Of a stretch of DNA of 64,000 nt, positions 7,838-17,022 are shown in pieces. Both the position numbers and the translations under genes were made by a program. The stretch is from positions 1 through 64,000 of the forward strand of contig BJHK01000006.1 of assembly GCA_014192425.1 (NCBI GenBank), in the 5' to 3' direction. Below the pieces are notes generated by a model. It saw nothing but the letters and a program-made list of their open reading frames with translations. It was not told the DNA's origin and did not search any database. The stretch's first letter is position 1; each line of letters begins with the position of its first letter. The DNA is from Planctomycetia bacterium (GTDB lineage Bacteria > Planctomycetota > Planctomycetia > Pirellulales > UBA1268).

Positions 7838-9928
7838 TCACTCGGGGATCGTCTTCCCCGGCACGGCCTCGTAGGCGTCGGCATGGAGGACCTTCTCCTT
7901 GCCGCGCGTGCCAGGCAGGATCTCGAACCGCGGGTCGAAGTCCACCATCGTCGCTGCGAGCTTGGCCAGGATCGAGACGTCGCCTTCGACCTTGGCCGTG
8001 CCATCCTTGATCTGGGCTTCGAGGGTCTTGACTCCGGTCATCGTCTGCTCGAGATCCTTGCGATTGATCGTGAGGGTCAGATCAGCCTTCTTCGCGAGAA
8101 AGCCCGGCAGGTTCGTGAGCGTGGCGTTCTCGAGCTCCACCACGAACTTCTCACCGTTGTCGGGCGTGATCAGGTTCATCGTGAACCTCATCCCTTCGGC
8201 CTTGCGGCTGTCCATCCGGATGCCGAGAAAGTCGAGGAACAGTTCCGTGCTCATCGCTCGGACCACGTCGGGGCCGCTCGACTTGGGCGAGGCACCCTCG
8301 GGAACCCCGTCGCGAAGCTCGTAGGCGCCTGCCAGAAAACTGTTGCGCAGGCCGGGGTTCTCCTGCTGGTAGCCGATCTGCTCGAACACGTCGGCGAGCA
8401 GATCCTTGGCCGGCTGGTTTGCGGGCTCGGCATGCACGAGCTTGTCGAGGATCTCCGAGGCGAGCAGGTATTCGCCCTTGTCGTGTAGCTGTCGCGCCTT
8501 GGCGAGGATCTTCTCCGCGCCTCCCATCATCTCGACATACAGCGGCGCCGAGTCCTCGGGAGAGAGGGGGATGAGTGTGGCTGGATTGCAGTCCCAGTAG
8601 CCGAGGTAGCGATTGACGACGGCCCGGGCGTTGTGCGGCACCGAGCCGTGGTAGCCGCGGCAGTCCCAGCGCTGCTGGAGGCTTTTCGGCAGATCGTAGA
8701 CGTTATGAATCTGATTGACCGTCACACCCTGATTGGCCAGGTGGAGCACCTGGTTGTTGAAGTGCGCGTAGAGATCCCGCTGCCCGCGGAGAATCTCCTG
8801 AACGCGGTCGTTGCCCCATCTCGGCCAGTGGTGGGCACCAAACATCACCACGGCCTCCTGGCCGAAGCGGTAGAGCGCTTCGTTGATGTACTTCGACCAG
8901 TTGAGCGCGTCCCGGACGAGGGCCCCACGGAGCGTGTAGATGTTGTGGAGCGTGGCGCAGACGTTCTCGGCGATCCAGAGGGCCTTCATCTCAGGGATGT
9001 AGGTGTTCATCTCCGAGGGAGCCTCGGTGTTGGGCGTGTTCTGGAAGATCATCCGCACGCCGTCCACCTCGATCTCTTCGATGTCCTTCTCCACGACGCG
9101 CGTCGGCGCGATCAGGCCGGATGTGCCCCGGGAGATGGCGTGGCCGAGCCCCTGGGTGACATAGCCATAGGGGCTCACCGGCAGGAGCACGCCGTATTGA
9201 TAGAACAGACGACGGTTCATCGCGTTGCCGGCGAACACGTTCTCCGAGATCGAGAAGTTCATGAAGTCGCGGGGGGCGAGGATCTGCACCTTGCCCGCCC
9301 GGACGTCGGCCTCGTCCACCACGCCGCGGACGCCGCCCCAGTGGTCGCCGTGCGAGTGAGAGTAGACGACCGCCGTCACGGGCAGCCCCTCCCCCTTGTG
9401 CTCCTGAAACAGTTTCCAGGCCGTCCGCATGGCCTCGGCGGTGACCAGGCAATCGAACACGATCCAGCCGGTCTTGCCGCGCACGAACGTCGTCTGGGCG
9501 AGATCGAGCCCACGGACCTGGTAGATGCCGGGGATGACCTCGTAGAGGCCGTAGTTGTTGTTGAGCTGCCCGATGCGGTGCATCGAGGGATGGACGGTGT
9601 CAAACTCGTCCTTCTGGTCCAGGAACTGGAACCGCGTCATGTCCCAGACGACGTCGCCGGCTTCGGTCTTGACCGTGAGTTCCTTGAGCGGGGCAATGAG
9701 CCCCTTCCGCTGCTCGTCGAAGTCGCGGGTGTCGTCGAACGGCAGGGACTGCCGCGCCTGCCGGAGCACCGCCTTGGTGAATTCGGATGGTGGCTTGCCC
9801 TTGGGATGGAAGTGACCCGCGGCCGGGGCGACGGGGGCGGGCGCCGCCGGCGCGGCATCGCCATCGAGCATGTTGGCGGCCACGGCGAAGGCGGGAATGC
9901 CTTGCACGAACTGGCGTCTGGTAGTCAT
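7838..9928 (-). CDS. Alkyl sulfatase (SdsA1/BDS1 type, metallo-beta-lactamase fold)
   Basis: This enzyme hydrolyses sulfate esters of alkyl chains with two zinc ions. The start at 9928 gives 696 residues and a twin-arginine-like leader (MTTRRQFVQGIPAFAVAANM). The MBL metal site HSHGDHWGG lies at residues 191-199. The helical dimerisation domain follows (HHWPRWGNDRVQEILRGQRD), and an SCP2-like C-terminal domain (TLTNLPGFLAKKADLTLTIN) completes the layout of SdsA1. Unlike formylglycine sulfatases it needs no SUMF1 activation. It lies 192 bp upstream of two porin genes on the same strand and is divergent from the DUF1254 gene. Confidence 0.9.
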   Translation of the reverse strand: MTTRRQFVQGIPAFAVAANMLDGDAAPAAPAPVAPAAGHFHPKGKPPSEFTKAVLRQARQSLPFDDTRDFDEQRKGLIAPLKELTVKTEAGDVVWDMTRFQFLDQKDEFDTVHPSMHRIGQLNNNYGLYEVIPGIYQVRGLDLAQTTFVRGKTGWIVFDCLVTAEAMRTAWKLFQEHKGEGLPVTAVVYSHSHGDHWGGVRGVVDEADVRAGKVQILAPRDFMNFSISENVFAGNAMNRRLFYQYGVLLPVSPYGYVTQGLGHAISRGTSGLIAPTRVVEKDIEEIEVDGVRMIFQNTPNTEAPSEMNTYIPEMKALWIAENVCATLHNIYTLRGALVRDALNWSKYINEALYRFGQEAVVMFGAHHWPRWGNDRVQEILRGQRDLYAHFNNQVLHLANQGVTVNQIHNVYDLPKSLQQRWDCRGYHGSVPHNARAVVNRYLGYWDCNPATLIPLSPEDSAPLYVEMMGGAEKILAKARQLHDKGEYLLASEILDKLVHAEPANQPAKDLLADVFEQIGYQQENPGLRNSFLAGAYELRDGVPEGASPKSSGPDVVRAMSTELFLDFLGIRMDSRKAEGMRFTMNLITPDNGEKFVVELENATLTNLPGFLAKKADLTLTINRKDLEQTMTGVKTLEAQIKDGTAKVEGDVSILAKLAATMVDFDPRFEILPGTRGKEKVLHADAYEAVPGKTIPE

Positions 9929-10114
9929 CGGTCGGCTTTCGTTCCAGGGCGGATCGGGCGGATCTCCGACACGATGAGTTCGTCGGAAGCGTGTAGAGAC
10001 AATAGCATAGCGGGTGATCGGCTCTACTGTGAGCCGCTGCTTTCCCATCCGACACCCGCACGCTTTGTGGTGCCGCCAGAGTCAGATCCCCGAACATCTC
10101 GGAGGAATCAAGAA

Positions 10115-11662
10115 ATGGGTAGAAAATCAGGAATGACCAGACTCATGCAGACACTCATCTCGGTCGCTGTTGCCGCCGTGCTCATGCACGCTGTGTCGGC
10201 CTCCGCACAGCACGCCCGCTTCGAGGCCTTGAGCAATCTTCCGTTCGTCGAGAACCGGCCCACTGCGGAGACCGCAAAGACCCTGCGCGACGAACTGCTG
10301 TTCCAGCGGGCAACGCAGGCGTATCTCTGGGCTCTGCCGTTGATCAACACACTTGGGATGAAGGTGGGTTCGGAAAAGGTCTTCAACGCCGGTTACAACG
10401 TCCTGCCGGTCTGGAAGAAACGCCTCGACTCGAAGACCCTGATAACGACCCCTAACTCCGATGTCATCTATGCCATGGGCTACGTCGACCTCGGCAAGGA
10501 TGGCCCGCTGGTGTTCGAGGCTCCGCCCAACCTGCAGGGCATCCTGCTCGATGCCTGGCAACGGCCGATCCCAGTCGATGGTGGCAGGTTTTTCGGGGAC
10601 GTCGGCCTGCCGGGCCCCGACGCCGGCAAGGGTGGAAAGTTTCTGCTCTTGCCACCGGGCTACAAGGCGGCGGTGCCGGAGGATTGTTTCGTCTACCGTT
10701 CGCCGACGAACAACGTGTTTGTCTTCCTGCGGGCGTTCTACCAAGATCCGAAAAACCTGACGCCGGCCGTCGCGCTCATCGAGCAGTCGAGGATCTATCC
10801 GCTGAGCGGCAAGGAAAGCGCACGGCCGATGCAGTTTCCCGATGCCTCCGGCGTGCCGGTCAACATGCTGCCGATCAGCGACGGCACCGCCTTCGACCAA
10901 CTCAAGAAACTGGTGGACAGCGAGGGTGAAAACCTTGCTGACTCCGATGGGCTCGGCATGCTGGCATCGATCGGCATCGCCAAGGGCCGGCTCTTCGAGC
11001 CCGACGCCAAGACGCGGGAGATCCTCGATCACGCCGCGCGGACGGCCTACAAGATGAGCCGCGTCATCGGCTTCGAGGAGGAGATTGCCGGCCGTTCCCT
11101 GCGGATCTATCCCGAGCGCCGGTGGGTCAACCCCATGGCCGACGCGACCCCCGAGAATCTCGCGGGGCCTTTCGACCTCGGCTGGCGCCGGGTGTCCGGG
11201 GGCTATCTCGATCTCGACGCCCGGATCTGGTTTTTCACCAACTACTATTCGGTCAGTCCGGGCATGCTGTCGCAGACGCCCGGCCGGGGTGCCAAATACA
11301 TGATCGCCTTTGTCGACAGCCAAGGGGAGAATCTGTCGGGAGGTCGCAGCTACCGCCTTCGTCTGCCGCCCGATATTCCGGTCGCCAACTTCTGGTCGGT
11401 GACGCTCTACGATGCCGAAAACGGCTCGGGACTGGCCAACGGCCAGCCGTTCCCGTCACTCGGTTCGCGTGACGCGCCGGCGCAGAACGCCGACGGGAGC
11501 ACGGACCTCTCCCTGGGGCCCGCGGCGCCCGCAGGCAAGCAGGGCAACTGGCTCGCGACGGTGCCTGGAAAGGGGTATTTCGCCGTCCTGCGACTCTACG
11601 GCCCGACTGAAGCCGCCATCGACAAGCGCTGGAAGCCCGGCGACATCGAGAAGGCCCCATGA
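10115..11662 (+). CDS. Secreted DUF1254/DUF1214 protein
   Basis: The start at 10115 follows GGAGGA (10101-10106) with 8 nt spacing and gives 515 residues with a signal peptide ending near VSASAQ. The frame is open far upstream, but only as antisense of the alkylsulfatase. The N-terminal half has DUF1254 landmarks (LWALPLINTLGMK, TTPNSDVIYAMGYVDL) and the C-terminal half DUF1214 landmarks (FWSVTLYDAENGSGLANGQ, GNWLATVPGKGYFAVLRLYGP). The biochemical function is not established. Planctomycetes and proteobacteria often carry these proteins near lipid or alkylsulfate genes, in agreement with the divergent alkylsulfatase here. Confidence 0.85.
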   Translation: MGRKSGMTRLMQTLISVAVAAVLMHAVSASAQHARFEALSNLPFVENRPTAETAKTLRDELLFQRATQAYLWALPLINTLGMKVGSEKVFNAGYNVLPVWKKRLDSKTLITTPNSDVIYAMGYVDLGKDGPLVFEAPPNLQGILLDAWQRPIPVDGGRFFGDVGLPGPDAGKGGKFLLLPPGYKAAVPEDCFVYRSPTNNVFVFLRAFYQDPKNLTPAVALIEQSRIYPLSGKESARPMQFPDASGVPVNMLPISDGTAFDQLKKLVDSEGENLADSDGLGMLASIGIAKGRLFEPDAKTREILDHAARTAYKMSRVIGFEEEIAGRSLRIYPERRWVNPMADATPENLAGPFDLGWRRVSGGYLDLDARIWFFTNYYSVSPGMLSQTPGRGAKYMIAFVDSQGENLSGGRSYRLRLPPDIPVANFWSVTLYDAENGSGLANGQPFPSLGSRDAPAQNADGSTDLSLGPAAPAGKQGNWLATVPGKGYFAVLRLYGPTEAAIDKRWKPGDIEKAP

Positions 11663-11705
11663 CCGTGTAGCGACGGTTTTCAGACAATCCAGCCGGGAGA
11701 CGTGC

Positions 11706-13288
<1,583 letters not shown>

Positions 13289-13315
13289 CACGAGCCTCCT
13301 GGTTCTTTCCTCACA

Positions 13316-13353
13316 ACTTGCAAAACACAAGCGAAGGCTTGTATCTTGCAAGT
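13316..13353. promoter_or_regulatory. Nested palindrome and divergent promoter region, probable HxlR operator
   Basis: The outer arms ACTTGCAA (13316-13323) and TTGCAAGT (13346-13353) are perfectly inverted. Inside them is a second inverted pair, ACAAGC-gaag-GCTTGT. On the plus strand TTGCAA, 18 nt and TATCTT form a plausible -35/-10 pair, and a similar reading exists on the minus strand, so binding here would control both divergent genes. Assignment to the HxlR protein is by position. Confidence 0.6.
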
Positions 13354-13407
13354 GTCAGCGCTCGTGTCAAGCGGCATGAGAACCAGGTTCGGAAGCGAGG
13401 GCGGTGT

Positions 13408-13752
13408 ATGAAGATGGTGAAGCGTTCGGTATGCCCGGTCGCCTGTGCGCTGGATCTCCTGGGCGACAAGTGGACGCTCCTCGTCGTGCGGGACCTGGCC
13501 TGTGGCAAGATGCTCTTCAAGGAGTTCTCCGCATCCCCCGAGCGGATCGCCTCGAACATCCTCTCCGATCGGCTGGACCGCCTCGTCCGCTCTGGATTGG
13601 CCGAGTCGTTCAGCCCAACGCCAGCGACTGGTCGGAGCGGCTATCGCCTGACCCCGAAGGGCAAGTCACTGCTGCCGGTCCTCGGAGCGCTACGAGACTG
13701 GGGCCTTGCCCACATCAAGGGCACCGCGGCCCGGATGAAGCCCGTCATCTGA
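13408..13752 (+). CDS. HxlR-family transcriptional regulator
   Basis: This 114-residue winged-helix protein has the family signature CPVACALDLLGDKWTLLVVRDL, followed by FKEFSASPERIASNILSDRL and the wing GYRLTPKGKSLLPVL. The start at 13408 (MKMVKRSVCPV) places the conserved N-terminal cysteine 9 residues in; in redox- or aldehyde-sensing members this residue reacts with the signal molecule. It reads away from the ferredoxin-SCP2 gene, and a nested palindrome lies 55 bp upstream. Auto-regulation and control of the divergent gene are inferred from this arrangement. Confidence 0.9.
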   Translation: MKMVKRSVCPVACALDLLGDKWTLLVVRDLACGKMLFKEFSASPERIASNILSDRLDRLVRSGLAESFSPTPATGRSGYRLTPKGKSLLPVLGALRDWGLAHIKGTAARMKPVI

Positions 13753-13762
13753 CGATGATCAG

Positions 13763-13796
13763 GCGGACTGGCATGGCATGCGGACTGGCATGGCAT
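13763..13796. repeat. 17-nt perfect tandem duplication
   Basis: GCGGACTGGCATGGCAT occurs at 13763-13779 and again at 13780-13796, directly after the HxlR stop codon. A short inverted repeat CCGGCA-N6-TGCCGG follows at about 13855-13872. It has no T-tract, so I do not call it a terminator. Confidence 0.8.
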
Positions 13797-13880
13797 AGAG
13801 ATGCAGCATCGAGCAGTACGCTGCAGGTGCCAGAGGTGGGCTGCCAGGAGGTGCCGGCACATGCCTGCCGGTGCCACAGA

Positions 13881-14000
13881 AGCTCCCCGAGGAGGAACAG
13901 TTGAGTCGATGTTTTCTCGGGGCATACCGCAAAGCCGGTGCGGAAGTGACGTAAACAGCGACGGCAGCCCGGAGTGCGCAGGGAACGGCACCGCCCGGCG
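13881..14000. repeat. Dispersed repeat, copy D, with a tRNA-Asn 3'-end-like start
   Basis: It starts with AGCTCCCCGAGGAGGA, one mismatch from the tRNA-Asn 3' end at 36616-36631. It then runs in parallel with copy C (24352-24480) for about 120 bp: taccgcaaagccgg, gtgacgtaaa-agcgacg, gtgcgcaggga and ggcaccgcccgg occur in the same order. The inverted pair CCCCGAG ... CTCGGGG lies within it. It occupies most of the 361-bp gap before the LpxH-like gene and contains no credible coding sequence. Confidence 0.7.
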
Positions 14001-14114
14001 GCTGCCGGAGCGGCCCCGCTCACGGAAAACTCATCGGATCCGGCGATCCAGCGTGGCGATGCGAACGGTAGTGTGAACGTGCCGACGCCGAAGTTCCGCA
14101 CGGAGGCCTGGCCG

Positions 14115-14954
14115 ATGAGGGTCCGCTCGCTGTTCATCTCCGACGTCCACCTGGGCTGCGGATTCTCCCGCGCCGCCGAGCTTTTCGAGTTTCTCGGGGG
14201 CTACGAGCCCGACCGCCTGTACCTCGTGGGCGACATCATCGACGGCTGGAAGCTGCGGCGAAGCTTCCGCTGGAACGACACGGCGAGTTTCGTCGTCCGG
14301 CGCATCCTGGGCATGCTGAAGCGGGGCACGCGGGTGTTCTACGTCGCGGGCAACCACGACGAGTTCCTCCGCGCGTGGTGCCCGCACGACCTTGGTGGCA
14401 TCGAGCTGGCCGACCGGTTCGTCCATGTGACCCTCGACGGTCGCCGGCTGCTCGTGATCCACGGCGACCAGTTCGATCAGGTCACCCGGCACGCCCGCTG
14501 GGTCTACCGGCTCGGAGACCGCGCCTACACGCTCGCCCTCCATGCCAACGCCTGGACCAACGCCCTGCGGCGGTCCCTCGGCTACCCCTACTGGTCGCTG
14601 AGCGCGATGCTCAAGGGCAAGGTGAAGTCGGCCGTGAACTTCATCAACGACTTCGAGCGGTTCGTGGCCCGCTACACTCGCGAGCATGGCTGCGCGGGGG
14701 TGGTCTGTGGCCACATCCACGTGCCGGCCATCCGGCGAGTGGAGGGCATCGACTACTACAACTGCGGCGACTGGGTGGAGCACTGCACCGCCCTCGTTGA
14801 GCACGTCGATGGCCGGATCGAACTGGTCGGCATGCCGGGGCGTGTCAGGCATCGGCAGAGCCGTGGCCGGTGCGAGATCACGGCTCCGGCGTCGCCGCAG
14901 CCATCGACGGGCCGCAGTGGCGAGACTTGGCCGGTCGGCGTGAGTTCTTCGTGA
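14115..14954 (+). CDS. LpxH-like metallophosphoesterase (UDP-2,3-diacylglucosamine diphosphatase family)
   Basis: The start at 14115 follows GGAGG (14102-14106) at 8 nt and gives 279 residues. All calcineurin-type metal motifs are present in order: ISDVHLG (residues 8-14), GDIIDGW, GNHDEF, HGDQFD and GHIHVP, followed by YYNCGDWVEH, typical of the LpxH2 branch. Such enzymes cleave UDP-2,3-diacylglucosamine to lipid X in lipid A synthesis at the inner membrane. Some members act on other nucleotides or phospholipids, so the substrate is probable rather than certain. The last 30 residues are low-complexity and unconserved. Confidence 0.8.
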   Translation: MRVRSLFISDVHLGCGFSRAAELFEFLGGYEPDRLYLVGDIIDGWKLRRSFRWNDTASFVVRRILGMLKRGTRVFYVAGNHDEFLRAWCPHDLGGIELADRFVHVTLDGRRLLVIHGDQFDQVTRHARWVYRLGDRAYTLALHANAWTNALRRSLGYPYWSLSAMLKGKVKSAVNFINDFERFVARYTREHGCAGVVCGHIHVPAIRRVEGIDYYNCGDWVEHCTALVEHVDGRIELVGMPGRVRHRQSRGRCEITAPASPQPSTGRSGETWPVGVSSS

Positions 14955-15011
14955 GCCACATTCGGCTCATGATCGATCGCTAGGCTGCGTCGCACCCCGG
15001 AGGCACGTGCG

Positions 15012-15287
15012 ATGCTTTCAAAACGAGATCCCTACGATCGTTTGGAATCCCTGGACGCCATGTCGGCGATCAAGGCTTGGCTGCTCGGCGACTACGTGCG
15101 CGGCGAGGAGCGGGTGTTGATCCTCGCGATTCGGCGAGAGCTCGGTCTGGAATTGACCGACGCCGAGATTCGTGGCGTCTTGGTCGAGGCAGCCAACGGC
15201 AACGCCGCCGCAATGAACGTCTTTCGCCGGCTGCTCCTGCTGGAGGCGGTACCGGACGAGGAGTTTGCCATCGGCAAGCCTCGGTAG
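15012..15287 (+). CDS. Small protein of unknown function
   Basis: This is a 91-residue, mostly helical protein (MLSKRDPYDRLESLDAMSAI to EEFAIGKPR). A good ribosome site, CCGGAGG, lies 8 nt before the ATG, which supports translation. I recognise no domain. It has no signal peptide or membrane segment and is acidic overall with regular amphipathic helices. It lies 57 bp after the LpxH-like gene on the same strand. Confidence 0.6.
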   Translation: MLSKRDPYDRLESLDAMSAIKAWLLGDYVRGEERVLILAIRRELGLELTDAEIRGVLVEAANGNAAAMNVFRRLLLLEAVPDEEFAIGKPR

Positions 15288-15325
15288 ACGAGCGAGACAC
15301 TGTGGCGGTTCGCCCCTGCTTGGCC

Positions 15326-15350
15326 AGCCGAGGACGATTCGTTTTCGGGA
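15326..15350. repeat. 25-nt dispersed repeat (partner at 24555-24579)
   Basis: AGCCGAGGACGATTCGTTTT, followed by CGGGA, matches 24555-24579 at 23 of 25 positions. In both places it lies upstream of a plus-strand gene and downstream of a tRNA-end repeat (copies D and C). The surrounding 281 bp (15288-15569) hold no other recognisable feature apart from a possible -10 TATACT shortly before the next gene. Confidence 0.6.
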
Positions 15351-15569
15351 TCTTCCCGCTCCCGGCCCGTTGACCGACCATCGCGGTCGCCGCGGCCCCA
15401 TCAGCAGGATCATGGCGATCGCATGGCAGACCGGAATCTCGGGCTGCGAAACGGAGAGAATCTGGGGTGCTACGGGCTGAAATGGTCCTGCGGGGTGGAA
15501 GTCACAGCCAGCCGCAAGGCCAGGGCCTATACTCTAGCGAGTTCGCACATCCCTTTTGGAGTCTCAGCC

Positions 15570-15779
15570 GTGTCAGACAAGCAGACGAACACGTGGCCGG
15601 ACCTGTTGATCGGTCTCTACGACAATCTCACCGGGCGGAGGGCCGAGATCACCTACGAGTTCGACCACATGCACATCAAGATTCCGAGCGGCACGGGGCC
15701 GGCGGCGGAGCATGCCGAGTGGATCCTGCACGGAACACTGAAGATCCGCACGCGGGACACGGGTTCGTCCCCAAACTGA
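15570..15779 (+). CDS. Small protein of unknown function, first of a coupled pair
   Basis: I take the GTG at 15570 as start because GGAG lies 8 nt upstream and the protein then begins MSDKQTNTWPDLLIGLYDNL; the open frame extends further but is not conserved-looking. It has 69 residues, with the patterned stretch RRAEITYEFDHMHIKIPSG suggesting a small beta protein. The stop overlaps the next start (TGATG at 15777-15781), so the two genes are translationally coupled. No function is recognised. Confidence 0.6.
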   Translation: MSDKQTNTWPDLLIGLYDNLTGRRAEITYEFDHMHIKIPSGTGPAAEHAEWILHGTLKIRTRDTGSSPN

Positions 15780-16048
15780 TGGTGGCCGGGCGACTCGCGG
15801 GAAGCGTGGACGGTTGCCCGGTCGTGATCGATGCCGATGAATCGGGGTTCGTGGTTTCGTTCGCCAGGATTCGCACGGCCTGGGCGGCGCGGCGGTCGGT
15901 CGCGGCCCTGCTGCCGGCGCTCGCCGTCGCGAAAAGGTACGGCGTTCCAGTGCGGTTGAACGTCGCGGGGCTCGTGTCGCTGGAGGTGCTCCCTGTGCCG
16001 AGCACGCTTGTTCGTATCCTCGCGCCCCGCCTCGCGTCGCTGGACTGA
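15779..16048 (+). CDS. Small protein of unknown function, second of a coupled pair
   Basis: This 89-residue protein (MVAGRLAGSVDGCPVVIDAD at the start) overlaps the preceding stop codon by one base. It has alternating hydrophobic strands, a central alanine-rich helix (AARRSVAALLPALAVAKRYG) and a hydrophobic C-terminal strand. There is no signal peptide or metal motif. The coupling with 15570-15779 suggests the two products act together, perhaps as a small complex. I recognise no family. Confidence 0.6.
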   Translation: MVAGRLAGSVDGCPVVIDADESGFVVSFARIRTAWAARRSVAALLPALAVAKRYGVPVRLNVAGLVSLEVLPVPSTLVRILAPRLASLD

Positions 16049-16098
16049 AGTCAGCGGGTTCTCCACCCCGACGATTCGATCATCCGCGGAGCCATCCC

Positions 16099-17022
16099 GT
16101 GCTCGGTCCGACGCGCCGTTTCCTCGCCGCCATTTTCGACCGGCTCGACACGCCACCGGTGCGCGCCTGGTTCGAACGGGTCGTCGTGGCCGGGGCGGCC
16201 TGCGGGTTTCTCGTGCACCTCGGGGCAATCGGGTTCGCCCGGCTGCTGCCGGATCTTCCCCAGACCCTCTTCAAGGGTCTCGACGAGAGTCCGCTGCACG
16301 CGGTCTACACGCCCTTCAGCGTGATCCTGTTCTACGAGGTGGTGCTGCTCGTGTTTGCACTCGCCGCCTCGCACACCGGCGAGATCGCCAAGCAGTATCA
16401 GATCGTCTCGCTGATCGTCGTTCGCCGCGTCTTCAAGGACATCGGCAGCTTCAGCGAAATGGAAAACTGGCTGGCCGAGCCCGAGGCGGTCAGGGCCGTG
16501 CTCATCGACATGGCCGGCGCCGTGCTGATGTTCTTGATCGTCACGGTCTTTACCTGGCTTCGTCACGTGACGCCGAAGACGCCGATTCGCCGTGATCTCG
16601 AGGGCTTCATACAGCTCAAGAAGGCGGTGGCGGTGCTGCTGCTCTGCGTGCTGATCGTGCTGGCGACGCTCAACCTGGCGAGTTGGCTCGGTATCGTCGT
16701 CGGCCTGCCCGCGGCGCTGGCGACGCCACCGGCCGACGTCGACCTCTTCTTCTTCCCGCGTTTTTTCGAATTCATGATCTTCACAGACGTCTTCCTGTTG
16801 ATCGTCTCGTTGGCCTACTACGATCGCTACGAGTATGTGTTTCGCAACGCCGGATTCGTGATCTCCACGGTTCTGCTGCGGGTGTCGCTCTCGACCCCCA
16901 AGCCCTACGATCTTTTGCTGGCGCTCACCGCGATGCTCTACGGGCTCGCCGTGCTCGGCGTATTCGCATGGCTCTCGGCGATCGAGCGCGGCTCAGTCGA
17001 GCGGCAGAAAAGCCCAGAGTGA
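16099..17022 (+). CDS. Polytopic membrane protein of unknown function
   Basis: This 307-residue protein starts at GTG with GGAG about 9 nt upstream. I count about seven hydrophobic segments, at roughly residues 25-50, 72-95, 132-154, 172-200, 215-240, 252-270 and 275-297. Short charged loops (GEIAKQYQIVSLIVVRR, YDRYEYVFRNAGFVIST) separate them. The pattern IAKQYQIVSLIVVRRVFKDI recalls ion-channel-like or respiratory-associated membrane proteins, but I cannot name a family. Its 3' end overlaps the convergent SDR-fusion gene by 30 bp. Confidence 0.65.
   Translation: MLGPTRRFLAAIFDRLDTPPVRAWFERVVVAGAACGFLVHLGAIGFARLLPDLPQTLFKGLDESPLHAVYTPFSVILFYEVVLLVFALAASHTGEIAKQYQIVSLIVVRRVFKDIGSFSEMENWLAEPEAVRAVLIDMAGAVLMFLIVTVFTWLRHVTPKTPIRRDLEGFIQLKKAVAVLLLCVLIVLATLNLASWLGIVVGLPAALATPPADVDLFFFPRFFEFMIFTDVFLLIVSLAYYDRYEYVFRNAGFVISTVLLRVSLSTPKPYDLLLALTAMLYGLAVLGVFAWLSAIERGSVERQKSPE

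Noticed and set aside
8633-10114. N-terminal extension of the DUF1254 frame
   Set aside because: This part is antisense to the alkylsulfatase; the ribosome site GGAGGA and the signal peptide set the start at 10115.
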